Assembly (NCBI GenBank): GCA_036346205.1
Contig: JARFJB010000749.1
Location: 1,258,501 to 1,322,500, forward strand
Direction of reading: 5' to 3'
Source of the DNA: Vesta saturnalis
Taxonomy: Eukaryota > Arthropoda > Insecta > Coleoptera > Lampyridae
DNA length: 64,000 nt
The notes beneath the pieces were generated by a model that worked only from the letters and a program-made list of their open reading frames with translations, did no database searches and was not told where the DNA came from. Shown here piece after piece: positions 59,261 to 64,000 of the stretch (its first letter is position 1; each line of letters opens with the position of its first letter). The translations under genes were made by a program, and so were the position numbers.

Positions 59261-60440
59261 TGTGTTTCTTTACCAGTAAGTTGAGATATGAGTGACCAAG
59301 CAGCTTTCTGTTGATTATCGGCATATAGCAGTGCAGAGTTGTTATGCGGTTACTATTTCTATACAAAATTCAGTATTTTTGGTAAATAAAGCCATTCAAT
59401 AATACGAAAACCCTAAAACTGAATGAATGTGACGAACAATAGGATTTAATCCGTTCACTTTCATCGTCTTTACCAGAGTTTTTTTTGTGCCTTGTTATTC
59501 TTATTCTACTGGTTTCAAAATTAGTCCACACATGTGAAATATTATAAAAAGTAAGTTTACTATACAATAGAAAATAATAGGTTCTAATGGGCCCTGTAGG
59601 TGATTCCTAAATTTTATCGAAATATAAATAATATTAGTAAATATATAAATAATATTAAGAAACAACTTATTTATTTATTATGTTTTTGTTATGAACGCAT
59701 AAGTGAATATGTAATTAAAAATTATTATTATTAATTTTATTAAATACATGAATAAAAAGGTTACCTCGAGTAGGATTACCTTTGTATCAGTTTTATTATG
59801 CGATTTTTACAATGCATTAGCTATTACTTATCAATGTCATTTATTCAAATGAATAAATAATTGGTTACTTCTTTTTATCGCATAATAATTTTTTATGTCA
59901 TATCGTACCTTTATATACAATAACAAGGTAATACAGTCAACTAACAAATCTCTTATAAAAACAATGCCTAGTTAAAAGGTGATCTTTTGTTAAACTGGTA
60001 TTGTGTGTGAACGGACAATGAGGTACCCGGCAAAGGCACATTATCCTTAGGTAATTTTTAAGCTAGGTCAACTTTCATGTAATGAACTTAAAAATAAACA
60101 AAATAGACAAATCATGCAATTTGGGTGGCCTATACACGAATAATAATTGTTTAGAGATTTGAGTAAGGTATCTTCCAGCCTTAAGGAATAAACCGTAAGC
60201 AATTAGATACTAAAACGATTTTATATAAATTATATTGATATTTTATGTAGGTATTCCGGCTCATCAGAAATTGTTTTTTTAATTTTTTAGGAACTTAATT
60301 GTTTATATCGTCATAATGAATTTATTTATGCATATTTTAAATAAATGAGAATTATTCAATTTAATTAAGTTAAGTTTGTAACAGTTTAAAAACGATATAA
60401 GTAAAATAATTTGAAGTACCGCTGTGTAAATGATTTTAAG
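59261..60440. other. AT-rich; holds a truncated SINE copy
   Basis: 59680-59782 repeats the GTTATGAACG...AAATTATTATTATTAATTTTATT...TTACCTCGAGTAGGATT text of the 13-kb cluster and stops inside the tRNA-like head. Elsewhere there is no signal. The 59370-59567 frame has no motif. Confidence 0.6.
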
Positions 60441-60454
60441 TCGACATTTGCCAT

Positions 60455-60661
60455 TTATGTAAAGTCATGCCGATGCACATTTGCATCTTCTTCTAACGCA
60501 TGTACTAAAATTGAACCTACGTTCACCACCCACGGGGTTATACACAACACATTCCTTTCCATCTTCGTTATATAACATGTGTAAAAACGACAAAGTCGCA
60601 TGTTCGACCGTAGTGCTTGAATAAAAGCGCTAATCCGATATCGGAATTTTCTCAAATTTCA
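60455..60661 (-). repeat. dispersed repeat R45, copy B, with 66-codon open frame
   Basis: Counterpart of 47245-47455. The frame from 60655 reads MRKFRYRISAFIQALRSNM, LCRFYTCYITK and PWVVN, where copy A stops, then runs on for 21 residues to 60455. Differences from copy A include many that keep or conservatively change the residue. No known domain. Confidence 0.6.
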
Positions 60662-60687
60662 ACTATAGTTGTAAACTACACCAAAAT

Positions 60688-60943
60688 AAAATACTGATCT
60701 TTTTTTGGGTTTTTATATGGTGTATTTGTATATTTAAAATATATAATCTAAACGTTTCTACAACACTTACAGTTATCTTCGTCTAGTAATATTATCTTTC
60801 AAAATTGTTAAAGATGTTGAAACGATTTTGAAAGATAATATTAATACTGACGAAGATAACTGTAAGTGTTATCGAAACGTTTAGATTATATAACTTAAAT
60901 ATACAAATACTCCATATAAAAACCCAAAAAAGATTAGTATTTA
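60688..60943. mobile_element. hairpin MITE, copy 3 of 3
   Basis: An almost continuous palindrome. The outer arms share ATTAGTAT/ATACTGAT, TTTTTTGGGTTTTTATATGG and TATAATCTAAACGTTTC; the inner part ACAGTTATCTTCGTC...TAATATTATCTTTCAAAAT closes the hairpin near 60805. It is followed by GTAATAATGGTGAAAGTTGAC as in copy 2. Confidence 0.85.
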
Positions 60944-62079
60944 AATATGTAATAATGGTGAAAGTTGACATTTTCGTATACAGCAAAATAAGATTACGCT
61001 CATGTGATTAGGTAAGTGATGAACTTAAGTGATGCCAAGTTCCTTTCAAAATATCTATAACGAAATCCCCTAGGTACGCAAATAATATATCTTTATATAT
61101 CAAAATAATGCAATTTGAAAATTATACAGCTTAGGTAATCGGTCAAATAAAGGTTTGTATGAAATACTGAAGTATAACGCCTCCAAAAGAGTTTTAAGGT
61201 AGAATTTTGTAATTTAGATGTACCTAAAAGTTTACAACAGGTCTAACTTTAATCAATGCATCTCAAATGGATTAGTAAAAGGATTCCCATGTGAAATAAC
61301 ACTTTTTAGATTGTTTTAAAGCCGATTGTTTATAACTAATATATTAAGAGAAGGTAAATGAGTGAGTTCCCAGTCAACGTTAATTTCTTAAGATGTCCAT
61401 AGAGCTACCTAATAATTATATTCAAAATTAAATAGAGACATTCTATTATAATTTTGTTTCTAAAATGATATATTATGTGTAAATTTACACATCAACCTTT
61501 TATATTCAAAATTTTATGCTATTTATTCTGAATGGTGTTATGAAGTAGATAACAATTACAATTCCTTTTAAATTACTGTAGAGATGACTTTAATGTGCAC
61601 TTACATTTTATTATAATATTATTAACGACTGTTGAATACTCTAATTTATTTAAGGATTATTTATAATTAAAATTCTTTTAAAGTAATTACCTGCACTTGG
61701 GTGTATCGAAATTTAATTCACTGCAAATTAAAAAAAAAATTCTATTATTAATATTGTATCTAGTAGAAAATTCGTTAAATATGGAGTTGTTATGGTTAGT
61801 ACACTAGAATATATTTGCTCATTCCCCAATAATGATTTAACTGCTACCATGTAAATTACTGTTTTGTTACAGAATACTGCACTTATACGTAATGCCAAAC
61901 ATTTAGTAACGCATAACACAATAATCATTGTGATACGCATTGCCCGGTTTTGTAGTCAGTTTATTGTATGGGGCTTTCAGCACCAATAATGTCGATATGG
62001 AAGGTTAAGAAATTGACATTTTTACTATGGCTAAATAGACTGATTAGCATATTCTACGTCGTTTGACAAAGTTCCGTTA
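60944..62079. other. 1.1 kb AT-rich, no gene seen
   Basis: No supported signal; the 61728-61940 minus frame is not recognisable. Confidence 0.6.
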
Positions 62080-62128
62080 CAGACACACACTCACACACAT
62101 ACACACAGACTCACACACATACACACAG

Positions 62129-62163
<35 letters not shown>

Positions 62164-62644
62164 CGCACACACGCACGCGCGCACACGCACACGCACCGAC
62201 GCACACGCACACGCACGCACGACGCGCACACGCACACGCACGCACACACGCACGACACGCACGCACACGCACACGCACCACACACGCACCGCACGCACGC
62301 ACCACGCACGCACGCACACGCACACCACGCACACGCCACACGCACACGCACACACACGCACGCACGCACGCACACACGCACCACACGCACACCCACCCAC
62401 CCACCCACCTCACACACCCACACACTCACACACACCTCACACCACACACCACACACCACACCCACACACACTCACACACACACACACTCACACTACACAC
62501 CACACACACCACACTCACACACCACACTCACACCACACACACCACACACCACACACCACACACACCACACTCACACACACACACACACACACACACCACA
62601 CACCCACACACACACACACACACACACACCACACACACACCACA

Positions 62645-62689
<45 letters not shown>

Positions 62690-63061
62690 CACACGCACAC
62701 ACACGCACACACGACACACACACACACCACACACACACACGCACACACGCACCACACGCACACACGCACACACGCACCACACGCACTCACGCACTCACGC
62801 ACTCACGCACTCACGCACTCACGCACTCACCACACGCACTCACGCACTCACGCACTCACGCACTCACACTCACGCACTCACGCACTCACCACTCACGCAC
62901 CACGCACCACGCACCACGCACCACGCACCACGACACCACGCACCACGCACCACGCACCACCACACCCACCACACACATCACCACTCACACACCACCACCA
63001 CCACCACACATCACCCACCACCACCACGCTCACGCTCACTCACACTCACCACTCACACACA
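62080..63061. repeat. about 1 kb C/A-only satellite-like array
   Basis: The plus strand is almost only A and C, with G nearly always in CpG and very few T. Sub-blocks are (CA)n, ACGCAC-type repeats (62150-62390), (CACTCACG)n at about 62780-62890 and CACCACG/CACCAC repeats to 63030. The 360-codon frame across it is a consequence of the repeat, not a gene. Confidence 0.9.
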
Positions 63062-63063
63062 AT

Positions 63064-63066
<3 letters not shown>

Positions 63067-63126
<60 letters not shown>
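63067..63126. repeat. (TA)n microsatellite
   Basis: Pure TA between the CA array and the mariner end at 63128. Confidence 0.95.
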
Positions 63127-63127
<1 letters not shown>

Positions 63128-63130
<3 letters not shown>

Positions 63131-64000
63131 GTGCTTCAATTTTAATGCTGATAATTTAACCATATATTCTATGTTAAAAATAATGTAAAAATGTCACGTT
63201 AACTATGGTTCAAAAATGCATCATAAGGGTGCTACGGCCCTCTAAACATGGGACCCAAAATATCGTTTTTAATTTATAGAACCGTACATAATACTGATTT
63301 GAAATTTCGTACAGCTACCGTACTTCTGATGAAAAATAGAGCCATCAAGTGAGATTTGAAATCTGGTGACCAGGGGCGTCGCAACTGGGGGTGTGAAGTA
63401 TAAAATTATCTAGAAATTTTCCAGATTTAATTTTTTTTTACATGGTTGAGCAATAATTATTGATTTTCAGAGTTTTTTACGTAGAAAAGCTCTCTTAATA
63501 TTTTCTCGAAAAATGAAACATTCTTAAATAAATTAGAAGAAGGCAGACGAAGTTTTAAATAAATATTTTATTTAAAAAAAAAATTCAAACTCGAAACGTT
63601 GGAAAAAAATTAACCAAATTACAACAATTGCTCAGAATGCATACCATTCTCTTCACTGCACTTCTGAGAGCGTCGTTGCATAGAATTAACAGCGGCAATT
63701 ATTTGATGTCTGTTCTGACGAAGGGTTTTGGATGCTTCATTTATTCTCAATATTAGTTGATCTCGAGTATTGACTGGTGTTCAATACACTAAATCTTTAA
63801 GAGTACCTCAAATAAAAAAATCTAGAACGTTTAGATCTGGCGATCTAGGAGGCCAAGCTGCTGGACCGTTTAAGGGAACGTAATCGTGATTGGCTCTCTG
63901 AGGTAAACGTTCTATCCATCTTCCATTATAGTTGGTGTTACACAGTTGAAAACCCGCAAGCCGTAATGAGCCGGAGCACCATTCATTTGTATCCATGCAT
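63128..64000 (-). mobile_element. second mariner-type element, cut by window edge
   Basis: It starts GGGGTGCTTCAATTTT directly after TA, the position and style of a terminal inverted repeat. A long non-coding part (63128-63618) precedes the transposase C-terminus on the minus strand. The other end lies outside the window. It is distinct in sequence from the DD41D element at 22.4 kb. Confidence 0.65.
63619..64000 (-). pseudogene. mariner-type transposase, C-terminal part (partial)
   Basis: From the window edge it reads WIQMNGAPAHYGLRVFN, where N stands at the position of the usual catalytic Asp. After a frameshift near 63925 come GRWIERLPQRAN and LNGPAAWPPRSPDLNVLDFF. A TGA (63805-63807) for the expected Trp and another stop follow. 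The ending is INEASKTLRQNRHQIIAAVN and ENGMHSEQLL, with TAA at 63619-63621. About 53 residues separate the N from the third acidic residue (LDFF), longer than in DD34D or DD41D. It is inactive. Confidence 0.8.

Noticed and set aside
62063..63145. 360-codon plus-strand frame of Thr/His repeats, and several Cys/Val minus-strand frames
   Set aside because: Produced by the CA/CG repeat; no start context, domain or codon variation expected of a gene.

Overview
The window is AT-rich eukaryotic DNA from an arthropod, most likely an insect. The evidence is a DD41D mariner, abundant Tc1/mariner foldback elements, a YqaJ-bearing Mutator-like element, a Polinton, short GT-AG introns and many (TA)n tracts. 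I find no gene I would defend as an ordinary single-copy host gene. Nearly every recognisable coding stretch belongs to a mobile element, most are broken, and the rest is AT-rich intergenic sequence.

Layout. 1-4.3 kb: two LINE families; the second is split in its reverse transcriptase by a small DNA transposon (2490-3447) that still carries a perfect two-exon reading frame. 4.3-9 kb: non-coding with small inverted repeats. 9.2-10.6 kb: a foldback with about 620-bp arms enclosing the tail of a transposase. 10.8-13.8 kb: TA/TG microsatellites and a tandem cluster of tRNA-Ala-like repeats. 16.7-21.6 kb: one hAT element with both ends and a near-perfect 8-bp target duplication. 22.4-23.9 kb: a DD41D mariner with 145-bp inverted repeats. 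24-31.6 kb: mostly non-coding.

31.7-36.8 kb: a CR1/Jockey-like LINE, a Helitron-like 3' end and a decayed Polinton (capsid-region gene, integrase with chromodomain, an unassigned conserved protein, a core-like protein, packaging ATPase) with another LINE inside it. 37.5-38.1 kb: a GC-rich patch of CCAATCAGA motifs and tandem repeats. 38.6-41.4 kb: two foldbacks side by side. 42.9-43.9 kb: a tyrosine recombinase resembling Cryptons. 46.5-50.5 kb: tandem repeats and a nearly full-length LINE.

51-53.5 kb: a decayed Mutator-like transposase with a YqaJ-type nuclease. 53.7-56.9 kb: a 3.1-kb TTAA-flanked element encoding a conserved but (to me) unclassified transposase-like protein. 57-59.3 kb: a third LINE split by a foldback that left an 8-bp duplication. 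60-64 kb: a third copy of a hairpin MITE, about 1 kb of CA satellite, and a second mariner cut by the window edge.

The elements do not form a pathway. What they record is a history of nested insertion: element into LINE, foldback into LINE, LINE into Polinton, and TA-targeting elements beside (TA)n tracts. The strongest leads are the intact spliced gene in 2490-3447, the TTAA element at 53741-56860, the transposase/nuclease pair at 51-53.5 kb, and a 45-codon frame kept open in two diverged repeats at 47.3 and 60.5 kb.
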